Numbered from the stretch's first letter, positions 9,256-22,314 are shown. The stretch: 64,000 bases of DNA from Sabellastarte sp. h YS-2021 (GCA_964017235.1 OZ024928.1:154528881-154592880), one strand, 5' to 3'. Numbers and translations are program-made. The notes: a model not told the origin generated them from the letters alone.

Positions 9256-12200
9256 AGAAATAGTTTGTCCGGGCTGTATCTCAGAAACCGTAAGGTGTAG
9301 GAAGTTCATACTTGGCAGGGACATTGGTTGGGGGGTGTAGGTGTGCAACGTCATGGTCTGACCTTGATTTGACCTTTAACCTTGCCGTAGTGACCTTGAG
9401 TTTGAAAATCATGTCCGGGCTATATCTCGGCAACCATAAGGTGTAGGAAGTTGATACTTGGTAGGGACATTAGTTAGGGGTTGTAGGTGTGCAACTTCAT
9501 GGTCTGACCTTGATTTGACCTTTGACCTTGCCGTAGTGACCTTGACCTATAAAACCTTGTCCGGGCTATATCTCAGCAACTGTAAGGTGTAGGAAGTTGA
9601 TACTTGGTAGGGACATTGGTTAGGGGGTGTAGATGTGCAACGTCATAGTGTGACCTTGACTTGACCTTTGCCGTAGTGACCTTGACCTAAAAAATCTTGT
9701 CCAGGCTATATTTCGGAAAGTGTAAGGTGTAGGAAATTGATACTTAGCAGGGACATTAGTTAGGGGTTGTAGGTGTGCAACGTCATGGTCTGACCTTGAT
9801 TTGACCTTGCCGTAGTGACCTTGACCTATAAAATCTTGTCCGGGCTATATCTCGGAAACTGTAAGGTGTAGGAAGTTGATACTTGGTAGGGACATTGGTG
9901 AGGAGTTGTAGGTATGCAACATCATGGTGTGACCTTGATTTGACCTTTGACCTTGCCGTAGTGACCTTGACCTATAAAACTTTGTCCGGGCTATATCTCA
10001 GAAACTGTAAGGTGTAGGAAGTTGATATTTGGTAAGGACATTGGTTAGGGGTTGTAGGTGTGCAACGTCATGGTCTGACCTTGATTTGACCTTGCCGTAG
10101 TGACCTTGACCTAGAAAATCTTGTCCGGGCTATATCTCGGAAACTGTAAGGTGTAGGAAGTTGATACTTGATAGGGACATTGGTGAGGAGTTGTAGGTAT
10201 GCAACATCATGGTGTGACCTTGATTTGACCTTTGACCTTGCCATAGTGACCTTGACCTATAAAACTTTGTCCGGGCTATATCTCAGAAACTGTAAGGTGT
10301 AGGAAGTTGATATTTGGTAGGGACATTGGTTAGGGGGTGTAGTTGTGCAACGTCATGGTCTGACCTTGATTTGACCTTTGACCTTGCTGTAGTGACCTTG
10401 AGTTTGAAAATATTGTCCGGGCTATATCTCTGAAACCGTAAGGTGTAGGAAGTTGATACGTGGTAGGGACATTGGTTAGGGGGTGTAGTTGTGCAATGTC
10501 ATGGTCTGAGCTTGATTTGACCTTTGACCTTGCCGTAGTGACCTTGACCTATAAAATCTTGTCCAGGCTATATCTCGGAAACTGTAAGGTGTAGGAAGTT
10601 GATATTTGGCAGGGACATTGGTTAGGGGGTGTGGGTGTGCAACGTCATGGTCTGATCAGGATTTGACCTTGCTGTAGTGACCTTGACCTATAAAATCTTG
10701 TCAAGGCTATATCTCAGAAACCGTAAGGTGTAGGAAGTTGATACTTAGTAGAGACATTGGTTAGGGGGTGTAGTTGTGCAATGTCATGATCTAACCTTGA
10801 TTTGACCTTTGACCTTGCTGTAGTGACCTTGACCTATAAAATCTTGTCCGGGCTATATCTCGGAAACCGTAAGGTGAAGGAAGTTGATACTTGGTAGGGA
10901 CATTGGTCAGGGGCCATAGGTGTGCAACATCATGGTCTGACCTTGATTTGACCTTTGACCTTGCCGTAGTGACCTTGACCTATAAAACCTTGTCCGGGTT
11001 ATATCTCAGCAACTGTAAGGTGTAGGAAGTTGATACTTGGTAGGGACATTGGTTAGGGGGTGTAGATGTGCAACATCATAGTGTGACCTTGACTTGACCT
11101 TTGCCGTAGTGACCTTGACCTAAAAAATCTTGTCCAGGCTATATTTCGGAAAGTGTAAGGTGTAGGAAATTGATACTTAGCAGGGACATTAGTTAGGGGT
11201 TGTAGGTGTGCAACGTCATGGTCTGACCTTGATTTGACCTTGCCGTAGTGACCTTGACCTACAAAATCTTGTCCGGGCTATATCTCGGAAACTGTAAGGT
11301 GTAGGAAGTTGATACTTGGTAGGGACAGTGGTGAGGAGTTGTAGGTGTGCAACATCATGGTGTGACCTTGATTTGACCTTTGACCTTGCCGTAGTGACCT
11401 TGACCTATAAAACTTTGTCCAGGCTATATCTCAGAAACTGTAAGGTGTAGGAAGTTGATATTTGGCAGGGACATTGGTTAGGGGGTGTAGGTGTGCAACG
11501 TCATGGTCTGATCAGGATTTGACCTTGCTGTAGTGACCTTGACCTATAAAATCTTGTCCAGGCTATATCTCAGAAACCGTAAGGTATAGGAAGTTGATAC
11601 TTAGTAGAGATATTGGTTAGGGGGTGTAGGTGTGCAATGTCATGGTCTGACCTTGATTTGACCTTTGACCTTGCCGTAGTGACCTTGAGTTTGAAAATCT
11701 TGTCCGGGCTATATCTCGGAAACCGTAAGGTGTAGGAAGTTGATACTTGGTAGGGACATTGGTTAGGGGGTGTAGTTGTGCAACGTCATGGTGTGACCTT
11801 GATTTGACCTTTGACCTTTCCGTAGTGACCTTGACCTATAAAATCTTGTCCGGGCTATATCTCAGAAACTGTAAGGTGTAGGAAGTTGATACTTGGTAGG
11901 GATATTGGTTAGGGGGTGTAGGTGTGCAACATCATGGAGTGACCTTGATTTGACCTTTGACCTTGCCGTAGTGACCTTGACCTATAAAATATTGTCCGGG
12001 CTATATCTCAGAAACTGTAAGGTGTAGGAAGTTGATATTTGGTAGGGACATTGGTTAGGGGGTGTAGTTGTGCAACGTCATGGTCTGACCTTGATTTGAC
12101 CTTTGACCTTGCTGTAATGACCTTGAGTTTGAAAATATTTTCCGGGCTATATCTCTGAAACCGTAAGGTGTAGGAAGTTGATACGTGGTAGGGACATTGG

Positions 12201-12720
12201 TTAGGGGGTGTAGTTGTGCAACGTCATGGTCTGACCTTGATTTGACCTTTGACCTTTCCGTAGTGACCTTGACCTATAAAATCTTGTCCAGGCTATATCT
12301 CGGAAACTGTAAGGTGTAGGAAGTTGATATTTGGCAGGGACATTGGTTAGGGGGTGTAGGTGTGCAACGTCATGGTCTGATCATGATTTGACCTTGCTGT
12401 AGTGACCTTGACCTATAAAATCTTGTCCAGGCTATATCTCAGAAACCGTAAGGTGTAGGAAGTTGATACTTAGTAGAGACATTGGTTAGGGGGTGTAGTT
12501 GTGCAACGTCATGATCTAACCTTGATTTGACCTTGCTGTAGTGACCTTGACCTATAAAATCTTGTCCGGGCTATATCTCGGAAACCGTAAGGTGTAGGAA
12601 GTTGATACTTGGTAGGGACATTGGTCAGGGTCCATAGGTGTGTATTATCATGGTGTGACCTTGATTTGACCTTTGACCTTGTCGGAGTGACCTTGGCCTT
12701 TAAAATCTTGTTGCACCTTT
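9256..12720. repeat. Satellite array: about 24 units of ~143 bp, GACCTTGACC-rich
   Basis: Each unit has the order CCGGGCTATATCTC, GTAAGGTGTAGGAAGTTGAT, TAGGGACATTGGTTAGG, GTGTGCAACGTCATGG, then a run of TGACCT words ending GACCTATAAAATCTTG. Counting the GGGACATT landmark gives about 24 units. Unit length varies because some lack one TTTGACC copy. Blocks recur at larger spacing: the sequence near 9557-9767 returns almost unchanged near 10989-11203, a higher-order repeat of about 1.43 kb. Four diverged units occur at 41.9-42.5 kb in another intron. Confidence 0.95.
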
Positions 12721-13915
12721 GTGTCTGTCTTTTGATGCAGAAATCTCATCTGGGAATACATTATTATGTTCTTTTTACATGTACCAAAAATCATGGCTTC
12801 AAGTAGACATTTAAACTGTGTATGAGGACCATAAACACCCACCAGAGTGACCCTTTTAAGACATTTTTCACATATTTTGCTCTGTAACTTGGAAATGGTA
12901 AGTCTGAGAAGTTTCAAACTTTATTAGATATATATTCTATGTATAATCTTAGTATGTGACAGATTATAAATCTGAAGCTTTAATTTGAAGGCCACATCGA
13001 GATCTCTAAAAGGCCCACAGAGACCCAATATTTGGACTTTTTGCCACCTTTAAGCCCTGTGACTGTTAAACTATGTGGTTGATGGAGCTGAAATCCCATC
13101 TGGGAATGCATTATTATGTCCTTTCTACATGTGCCGAAAATCAAGGCTTTTAGTAGACATTTAACCTGTGTATGAGGGCCATAAACACTCACCCAAGTGA
13201 CCTTTTTTGACATTTTTTTCCGTATTTTGCCCTGTTATTTGGAAATGCTTAGTGCGACAAGTCTTAAACTGTATTATATATAATTTTTGTTTGTTATGTT
13301 TGTCCCCCAAAAAGTTTCAGCTCTGTAGTTTAATTGCTAAGGTCTCTTTTACAATTGTAAAATACCCACAGAGACCCAGTTTATGGATATTATACCACTT
13401 TAAAGCCCTGTAACTGTCGAACTATGTGGGTCATAGAGCTGAAATCTTTGAATTTTTCAAAGGAAGTGCCTGTCTATTTAAATTTTTATTAATAATGTTA
13501 TGGCTATCTTAGTCTTTTAAGTACTTATTTTTGTGTGTTATCTCTCTGCTTGCTGATTTTTTAACTTTTTAAAATGAAACTGGTTAAACATATTCAAGTA
13601 TATAAGTATTCAAGCTATAAGTCCAATATTAATGAAATTATAGCCTTATGTAGTAAAAATAGGGGATTTTTAACCCTCAACTAGCCCAGTTTTATTCAGT
13701 TTGCCTCAGTTAATTTTGACACAGTTCCTACAGTTACTAACTCATTTCAGTTGATAATCACATTCTTAAAATTCTCAATTCTGAATTATTATTATAAATC
13801 TGTTCTTGTGGTTTGATAATTTATATTTAATTCTGGAGGTACATAATTTTCCTGTTGGACATTCCTTATTATATCCCCAGACGAAAGTCGGGGATATATT
13901 GGATTCAGGTCCGTC

Positions 13916-13961
<46 letters not shown>

Positions 13962-16250
13962 AGAAATTTCCTTGTGGACGCGATAACTCAAAAACAAATT
14001 AATATTTTTTTTTCAAACTTGGTACACATGTTAAGGGTGCCCAAAGGAAGATCCCTATTTTAAGGTGACCTTAAACTCCCAGTAAAAAAGAACTTATGGC
14101 CACCTTAAGGTCAGAAATTGGACTTTTGGCCACTTAGAGCCTTGTAGGTCACCAACTATGATGCTCAGCTGGCTGAAATTTTACCTGACAACACATTAAT
14201 ATGTTCTTAGTACATGTGCCGAAAATCACGACTTTAAGTTGAGGAGAAAATTGTGTTTGAGGCCCATAAATACCCCCACTTAGGGATTTTTTGCTATACT
14301 TTTCATATATTTTGTCCTATAATTTGGAAGTGGTAATTCTGATGAGTCTCAAACTGCGCTAGGTATAACTTTGATATGTAATCCTTGTCTGTAGAAAATT
14401 TTAGGGCTGTAGGTTTACCCAAAGGGGTCGACTTAAGGTCTCAAAAGTGCCCACAGAGACCCAATTTATGCACTTTTTGCCACTTTCAAGCACTGTAGCT
14501 TTCAAACTATGTCTCTCATCTAAGTTAAATATAATCTGGGAATATATCTATGTGTTTTCTTATATGTGCCCCAACATTTAGGCCTTTAATAGACAGTTAA
14601 CCTGTGTATCAGGACCATAAACACCCACCCGAGTGACCCTTATAAGACATTTTTCACATCTTTTTCCCTGTAACTTGGAAATGGTAAGTCTGACAAGTTT
14701 CAAACTGTATTAGATATATATTCTGTGTGTAATCTTAGTATGTAACAGATTTTAAGTCTGAAGCTTTAATTTTGAAGGTCAAATTGAGGTCTCTAAAAGG
14801 CTCCCAAAGACCCAATATTTGGACTTTTTGCTACTTTTAAGCCCTGTGACTGTCAAACTATGTGACTGATAGAGCTCAAATCCTATCTGGGAAGATATTA
14901 GTATGTTATTTTTATATGTGCCAAAAATTAAGGCTTTAAGAAGACATGTAACCTGTGTATGAGACCATAAATCCCCACCCGAGTGACCATTTTTAGACAT
15001 TTTTCACATATTTTTCCCTGTAACTTGGAAATGGTAAGTCTAAGAAGTTTCAAACTGTATTAGATGTATATTCTATGTGTAATCTTAGTATGTGACAAAT
15101 TTTAAGTCTGAAGCTTTAATTTAAAGGCCACATTTAGGTCTCTAGAAGGCCCCATAAAGACCCAGTATTTGGACTTTTTGCCAATTTTAAGGCCTGTGAC
15201 TGTTAAACTATGTGACTGATAGAGCTGAAATCTCATCTGGGAATACATTATTATGTTCTTTTTACATGTGCCAAAAATCAAGGCTTCAAGTAGACATTTA
15301 ACCTGTGTATGAGGACCTTAAACACCCACCTGAGTGACACTTTTAAGACATTTTTCACATATTTTGCTCTGTAACTTGGAAATGGTAAGTCTGAGAAGTT
15401 TCAAACTTTATTAGATACATATTCTATGTGTAATCTTAGTATGTAACAAATTTTAAGTCTGAAGCTTTAATTTGAAAGCCACATCGACTTTGGACTTTTT
15501 ACCACCTTTAAGCCCTGTGACTGTTAAACTATGTGATTGATGGAGCTGAAATCCCATCTGGGAATACATTATTATGTCCTTTTTACATGTGCCGAAAATC
15601 AAGGTTTTTAGTAGACATTTAACCTGTGTATGAGGGCCATAGACACTCGCCCAAGTGCCTTTTTTGACATTTTTTCCGTGTTTTGCCCTGTTATTTGGAA
15701 ATGCTTAGTGTGACAAGTCTTAAACTGTATTATATATAATTTTTGTTTGTTATGTATGTCCCCCAAAAAGTTTCAGATCTGTAGTTTAATTGCTAAGGTC
15801 TCTTTAACAATTGTAAAATGCCCACAGAAACCCAATTTATGGACATTATGCCACTTTAAAGCCCAGTAACTGTCAAACTATGTGGGTTATAGAGCTGAAA
15901 TCTTTGAATTTTTCAAAGGAAATGCCTGTCTATTTAAATTTTGATTATTAATAATGTTATGGCTATCTTAGTCTTTTAAGAACTTATTTTTGTGTGTTAT
16001 ACCTCTGCTTGCTGAGTTTTTAACTTTTTAAAATGAAACTGGTTAAACATATTCAAGTAGACAAAATGGACACTTTAAGTGAGCTTTAAGTCCCAATATT
16101 AATGAAATTATATCCTTATGTAGTAAAACTAGGGGATTTTTAACCCTCAACTGGCCCAGTTTTATTCAACTTGCCTCAGTTAATTTTGACACAGCTCCTA
16201 CAGTTATGAACTCATTTCAGTTGATAATCACATACTTAAAATTCTCAATT
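12720..16250. repeat. Array of diverged ~350-370-bp repeat units
   Basis: The block ATCTGGGAATACATTATTATG, then ACATGTGCC, AACCTGTGTATGAGG, ACTTGGAAATGGTAAGTCTG and AAGCCCTGTGACTGT recurs near 12740, 13090, 14180, 14530, 14880, 15240 and 15550. A larger duplication pairs 13060-13790 with 15530-16250 (shared CTTTGAATTTTTCAAAGGAA). Short open frames here are translations of the repeat. Confidence 0.85.
13871..13961. repeat. GNRA hairpin followed by a (GCC)n microsatellite
   Basis: 13871-13897 forms a near-perfect stem ATATCCCC-A-GAC / GTC-GGGGATAT around a GAAA loop. About 17 bases on, a (CGC)n tract of about 45 bases runs from 13915 to 13961. It sits inside the 360-bp array and interrupts it, so it is probably part of a separately inserted dispersed repeat. 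Confidence 0.75.
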
Positions 16251-18060
16251 CTTTTTGTATTTGAGTACCCCTTTTATATAGATTGTTTGTTTACCATTTA
16301 TCCCCACCTCTGGGACCTCCAGCTATATTGAGTGACACTAAATAAACAAAGGTATTTAATGATATCAGATGAGAAACAAAGAACTCAATGGGGTTGCAGA
16401 TCTTGTGTAATAGTGAGAGAGGTGTGGAGAAGGGGAGAGGGGTGGGGGTGGGAGGTAGTGGGCTTCATTACATATAACACAAAGGGGAGTCAGAACTGAG
16501 ATTGTGTCACATATTTAGGTTGCATATATATGGACCACATATATAGGTATAGAGGAAATGAATAACTGAAAACAATTTGCAAATTCTAAAAATAATATAA
16601 TAAAATAATAATATAAATAATTTTTTTTTAAATAATATTTTATTTGTGAACAAATATAGAAACAGATATGCGCTTTTGGGATTATGAATTTTAGAATGGA
16701 CATTGAATCATCAATCATTTAAATACTTTGAAGGAAGATTGAAAAGTATGATGAGTTGAGTTAAAATAATATTTTATTTGTCAACAAATATAGAAACAGA
16801 TATGCTCTTTTGGGATTATTATTTTAGAATGGACATTCAATCATCAATCATTTAAATACTTTGAAAATAGGTTTAGAGTTATCATTGCAGGAAGATTGAA
16901 AATATAATTTGAGTTATGTATTCGGTGTCTGGGGATACACCATCTTCCTTGGGAAGATATAAACAGAGTAGATTGATGTGCTGAAGTTCATATAATAATG
17001 GGTAATTATGTTTTAAAAAATTCCCGATCAAAACCTGTGGCGTGAGTGATGACCTGTCTGGGGATATGTTGGCGCCGAGTTGGCCCAATCTAGTTTATAT
17101 ATTTGGTTTTATTTTAGTGATAAGATTAACTGAGCTTTTTGTATTTGATTACCCCTTTTGTTTGTTTACCATTTGTGCTGTAGCACTCTATCTCTTTGTA
17201 GTCCTACCCCCCATCCACCTCTGGGACCTCCAGCTATTGAGTGACACTAAATAAACAAAGGTATTGAATTATATCAAATGAGAAACAAAGAACCAGACTT
17301 TTCAGTGGGGTTGCAGATCTTCTGTAACAGTGAGAGAGGTGTGGAGAAGGGGAGAGGGGTGGGGTGGGGTGGGGTTGGGAGATGGGGTTTGCTTCATTAT
17401 CTAATAAGACAAAGGGGAGTCAGAACTGAGATTGTGTCACATATTTAGGTTGCATATATATGGACCACATATATAGGAATTGAGGAAATGAATAACTGAA
17501 AAACAATGCAAATTCTAAAAATAATATAATAAAATAATAATATAAATAACATATAATTTTTAAATAATATTTTATTTGTGAACAAATATAGAAACAGATA
17601 TGCGCTTTTGGGATTATGAATCATTTAAATACTTTGAAAATAGGTTCAGAGTCATCCTTTGCAGGAAGATTGAAAAGTATGATGAGTTGAGTTAGAAATA
17701 ATATTTTATTTGTCAACAAATATAGAAACAGATATGCTCTTTTGGGATTATTAATTTGGAATGGACATTCAATCATCAATCATTTAAATACTTTGAAAAT
17801 AGGTTCAGAGTTATCATTGCAGGAAGATTGAAAATATGCTCTGTTGAGTTATGTATTCGGCGTCTGGGGATACACCATCTTCCTTGGGAAGATATAAACT
17901 TAGTAGATTGATGTGCTGAAGTTCATATAACTTTTCCCAAGATTTATGGCATACAACAAATGGCTTACATAAAAAATTCCCGATCAAAACCTGTGGCATG
18001 AGTGATGACCTGTCTGGGGATATGTTGGCGCCGAGTTGGCCCAATCTAGTTCATATTAGA
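16250..18060. repeat. Two tandem copies of a ~0.95-kb segment
   Basis: CCACCTCTGGGACCTCCAG, GATTGTGTCACATATTTAGG, GGACCACATATATAGG and GATATGTTGGCGCCGAGTTG occur in the same order in 16.25-17.1 kb and 17.1-18.05 kb. Within each copy a shorter block (TTTATTTGT, AACAAATATAGAAACAGATATG) is itself repeated. Confidence 0.85.
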
Positions 18061-18234
18061 ATTTATTAAGAATTTTACTTTCATAACTTCCCATTGTAAG
18101 AGATAGAATTTCATCAAGTGAGCCACAGATTTTGCTCCAACACCACACATAAGTGTTCATTAAATGTATTACCACTTCTGTATGCATGGTAATATTCAAA
18201 ACATCTAAACCATAATTCGGCCATGCAGATGTAG

Positions 18235-18740
18235 ATAAAGAATGTTGAATTTTAGTTTACTGATTAATGCTGTCATCTTGTTATTGAATTGACTTGTTTT
18301 AATACTTTATCTTTATATGCATTATCTTTCTTTTAAACATTATTTTCTGCATTTAAACATTTTTTGGAACTTTATATAACTGACAGTGCTGTGAAAGTAT
18401 CCTGAACTTTGTACTGGTACAGTGCTTCTGTATCTCATGGTGTTGAAAATATTTCCCTGGGCTGTGGGGTACGGGCATCTCTGATGCTATTTTTGGTTTA
18501 CTGATAAGTGCTGTCATTTTATTATTGAATTGTTTTGTTTTAATACTTCATCTTTACATATATTTCTTTTCCTTAGATATTATTTTCTCTACTTAAGCAT
18601 TATTTGGACCTTAATATAACTGACACTGCTCTGAAAGTATCTTGAACTTTGTACTATAATACTACTTCTATATCTCATGGTGTTGAAAAATATTTCCCCA
18701 GGCTGTGGGGTACGGGCATCTCTGATGCTATTTTTCTAGT
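18235..18740. repeat. Tandem pair of ~250-bp units
   Basis: Both halves contain TTTACTGAT, GCTGTCAT, TATAACTGACA, TCTCATGGTGTTGAAAA, then CTGTGGGGTACGGGCATCTC. A third, diverged copy is at about 42710-42950. Confidence 0.8.
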
Positions 18741-18854
18741 TTGTAAAACTGCTGACATCAAACCACAAGGAGACTCTTTATTTGTTTCTTCTTGATTTTA
18801 CATTCTCAATACCAGTACTTCATTCATTTCTTGTACTTAACTTTGTATTTTTAG

Positions 18855-19066
18855 AAACCAGAGAGTTTTAATGGAACTTTGGACACAGAGTTCTTCCAGT
18901 ACAATTCGTCTACTGCTAGGTCGCCAACATTCATTAACTCCAGAGAAGTTTGTGGGCGCCACAGGCTGCCACCTGGTGAATATGCTATCATACCCTCCAC
19001 ATTTAACCCAAATGAAGAAGGGAAGTTCCTTCTGAGAATCTTCAGTGAAAAGCCTAGTCCAACTGA
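18855..19066 (+). CDS. Calpain exon: second part of domain III
   Basis: Encodes [53 protein letters not shown] and [15 protein letters not shown]. The F-IN-REV, LPPGEY-I-PSTF-PN-EG and RIFSEK words are hallmarks of the end of calpain domain III. The acceptor is TTTTTAG at 18848-18854; the donor is GTAAGT at 19067. The exon is 212 nt, entering in phase 0 (after the AAG of the previous exon) and leaving in phase 2. The open frame on the opposite strand is only its shadow. Confidence 0.92.
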
Positions 19067-20420
19067 GTAAGTTTTATTTTTTACTGGTATTACAGATAAA
19101 ATGAAAACTAAGAATACATGATGCATATATAGAGTCTGTGGTGCTCTACAGTAAATACCCCATGCACAGATTTTTGCCAGTTTTAAGGATATGTTCATTG
19201 CAAGAGAAAGTGGAAGTGGTGAGTCTTTTGCCATGATCAGTTGCCATGGCAACAGTTTTTCTGTGAGGACTTGTGATCATGGTTTCATGGGGACTTGAAA
19301 CAAGAAAAATCTGGTATGTGGTTGTCAGTGACAAGCATGAGCCATAACATAAAATGTTTTGAATTATGTTAGATAATAAGCCCCATTTTTATGTCTATTG
19401 ACAAAGTTGCAGAAATGTTCTCGTGTTTGTGGCCTTTACTGGTTCCATTCATGAGTTTAAGTCAGCAGGTGGATAGTTTAAAACCATCATAAAGCAGTCT
19501 GATATGTCCTTTATCCCTGTTAAATAATTATGTGTCCCTGTAGTAGGACAGGTACATTTAGAATTTCCTCACTGCCACATCATGGTCTTATTAGTGGCCG
19601 TTTTTAGTTAGCACTTTCTAACCATTTTTTGTGTCACGGGCATTTATGCTGCTTGGCATATAGGTATTGCTTAATCATCCAATTTTGTGGCGTCGTCGTC
19701 ACACTTTGTATTCCGTACAGTTTCTCAAAAATGGCTTGTCAGATTTAATTCAAATTTGGCATGTGGATGTAACTGGTGCTGAGTGTGTACTGTATAGTTT
19801 TGTGACCTTAAACTCCCACTAGTAAGATACTTAAACTCAATTTAAGTTTTTTCGTTTCCGGACAGTATCTCAAAAATGGCTTTATGGATTCAATTCAAAT
19901 TTAACATGTGGTTGTAACTAGTTTTGAAGGTGTGTCCTATTTTGAGGTGACCTTAACTCCCACGTATAAAAAACTTATGTCCAGTTTACGTTTTTATGTC
20001 AGCTGACTTGTCAGTCAGTGAGCTGACATTATGGCATCACTCTGCGACGTGGACGTATGTTTACACGTACGCATGAGCGACTTCTCCGAAACTACAAGGC
20101 CCAGAGACATGCTGTTTTTTTTAAAAGATAGCTTATCTATCTACCTAGCATGAAAAATTGTTCAAGGCATGCAGATCTGTTTGTTTGTCTGTTTGCTAGA
20201 GTGAGGTACCCCCCCATCCTAAGTATGAAAATTTTAACACTTTATCACAATTTTCTCAGTGACTATTGCAGGGATTTTCTAATATCTTGCACATATGTAC
20301 TAGGTCACATGTAGATTCCCTTTTGTGAGTGTCAGACCTGGATCTTTCTTAATTATTTTTTTATGAATTTTTAAAATAATTTTTAATGCATTAAAATTAA
20401 TGAAATCATGCACTAAATCA
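19067..20420. other. Calpain intron with dispersed repeat fragments
   Basis: 19690-19990 has two related blocks (CAGT-TCTCAAAAATGGCTT, then CATGTGG-TGTAACT) that recur at about 27100-27350. No genes. Confidence 0.6.
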
Positions 20421-20922
20421 ATTATAACTTGAAAAGTATTGCATTTAGAGCATTTTGTTAAAATATGTTAGTCAACTACTTTTTCCATAGCTACAACATG
20501 GTGAGTAACCTGGGTGTGTATCTCAATAGCTAAGTGAGTAATAGCTACTTTTGGACTTTTCAGTAACTTCCATCATGAGTAAAATCTCTTGTAACTTGAA
20601 AAAAACTATTGCATTTAGAGAATTTAGTGTAAATATGTTATTTGGCTACTTTTGTGTCAGCTATAACATACTAAAATTTCAGACCTGTAGCTCATGGCAT
20701 AGCTGAGTAATAGCTACTTTTAGGTTATCACTGTTTAGTAAATCACTTATAACTTGAAAACTATTGCATTTACAGTATTTAGCTTCAATATGTTATTCAG
20801 CTATTTTGGGGTCAGCTATAACATAGTAAAATTCCAGACCTGTGGCTCATTGCATAGCTGAGGAATAGCTACTATGAGGTTCTTACTCAACACTAAATCA
20901 TTTATAACTTGAAAAGTATTGC
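20420..20922. repeat. Tandem repeat of ~155-bp units, left part (split by copy B)
   Basis: Units carry TAACTTGAAAACTATTGC, ATTTAG, AATATGTTA, CAGCTATAACATAGTAAAA and AATAGCTACTTTTAGG. Starts lie near 20430, 20590, 20750 and 20905. The array resumes at 26035, directly after copy B. Confidence 0.85.
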
Positions 20923-20934
20923 TTTTATTATGCT

Positions 20935-21092
20935 ACAATAGCTTACCATGTGGGACTCAATGCTGTACTCAGATGGCCACAAGGCATCACGGCCAACGTC
21001 TAAGAAAAAAAAGACATTTATGGTTGGCCGTAGCCTCTAGTTGTCGTCACGTGATAACTTCTCACCAATCGCCCTACTTTCTCGTTGGCCAC
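20935..21092 (+). repeat. Left terminal repeat of copy B
   Basis: Begins CAATAGCTTACCATGTGGGA. It includes GGCCAACGTCTAAGAAAA, shared in outline with family 1 ends, and the E-box palindrome TCACGTGA near 21048. The same sequence recurs in direct, not inverted, orientation at 25772-25913. Confidence 0.85.
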
Positions 21093-21308
21093 ATTGAACT
21101 GGTAGTTGTTTGTAAATATACAGACATTTTCATTTATTTCTCAGTTTTTACTTATTGTTGGAGGTTCTTTTTTGGATATTTCTTTTATTATGTACCATAG
21201 ATCATTCTGTAAAATTTTTATTTTGATAGGATAAGTATATTTCTTGTTTTCGAGTGTTCTGAGTTTTCCTAGGTTCAGGCCCTTTACAGGTCTTTTATTA
21301 CATTTAAA

Positions 21309-22314
21309 ATGTCCATCCACCAAGCGAATAAAGACAAACCGAGAGCTCAGAAATGCCGCCATTTTTGTTTTAGTTTCGACATGCACAACTATTGCCCTAC
21401 CTGTAGGGAGGCTGGTAAGGGTGATGACCCCTGTGTCACCTTTGAAACGCCCTGTGATATCTGTGCATCTTTTACAGATGACCAGGGTAAATACATCAAG
21501 CTGCCTCCATCCACTTCTAAGTGGTACAGGGTGGGACAGCCCTGTTATCAGGACAAATATCAGGAGTTGAATACAGATTTCGCCAAAATCTGTATTACTC
21601 CTAAACCCTCTGGGGCCCCTATGGGCAAGGTTCCCCTACCAATCCTTAAGGAGTCGGAGCATCAGGCTAGGCAAAATATCTCAACCCTCAATTTCACCGC
21701 TGCCTCTGCTAAAACTTCTTCTTCTTGCAATGCTTCCCTTGAGAAGTGTCAACATAGCATCAAGTCAACTGTCAAGAAGATTAAGTCACAGATTCAAAAA
21801 GGTGCCAATCCTGAAAAAGCAGCAAGTGCGGATATGAGGAAGTCTCTGAGTACATGGATTTTTGGAATAAGACAGTTCTTATTCAACACAGGGCCCTTAC
21901 ATGCCTCAGCAAATCCCTAGCCCATATTCTCCAGAGGGAATTATATTCTATGGCTAATACCGGCTTGCTAAGGCGCAAAGCCGAGATGACCCTCTTACAG
22001 CCACATTTGGGGGAAACGAGATGCCAAGAACTTAGGAACTCGTCCTTTTGGGACCCTTCCCTGTTCGAGTCTCAACTTGTGAAGGAAGGTGAAGACTTCT
22101 TTCTCAAAAAAGGCACCTATCAAATAAGCCCTTTTGTGGTCCCCACAACAAGAAAAGAGGCTCCTACAGGAAATGCCCCTATGGGGGCAACTCCTCACAA
22201 AGCAGTAACCAATCGTTTTCCTCAGGAAGGGGGAAACCGAACTTCAGAGGCTCCAGGGGTCGTTTTCGACCCCATAATAGGGGAAGAGGGTGTGGAAACC
22301 CCTCTTCCCAATGA
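21309..22314 (+). pseudogene. gag: gag-like ORF1 of copy B, internally deleted and frameshifted
   Basis: Starts MSIHQANKDKPRAQKCRHFC and keeps the N-terminal Cys/His cluster (C-x2-FC, H-x-YCPTC, DPC, C-x2-C). Compared with copy D, about 1.1 kb is missing between FTD and GKYIKLPP, removing the Ser/Pro-rich and RS-rich middle. The C-terminal core follows (STSKWYRVGQP, LNTDFAKICITP, ARQNISTLNF). A one-base loss near 21828 shifts the frame ahead of the YLDFW region. The gag stop of copy D is conserved as TGA at 22312-22314. Confidence 0.85.

Noticed and set aside
9256..12720. Possible CRISPR array
   Set aside because: Units are contiguous ~143-bp satellite copies with no spacers, in an animal genome.
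13806..14063. Open frame with a poly-Arg run
   Set aside because: Produced by the (GCC)n microsatellite in an intronic repeat.
18851..19252. 133-codon open frame on the minus strand
   Set aside because: Antisense shadow of the calpain domain III exon.
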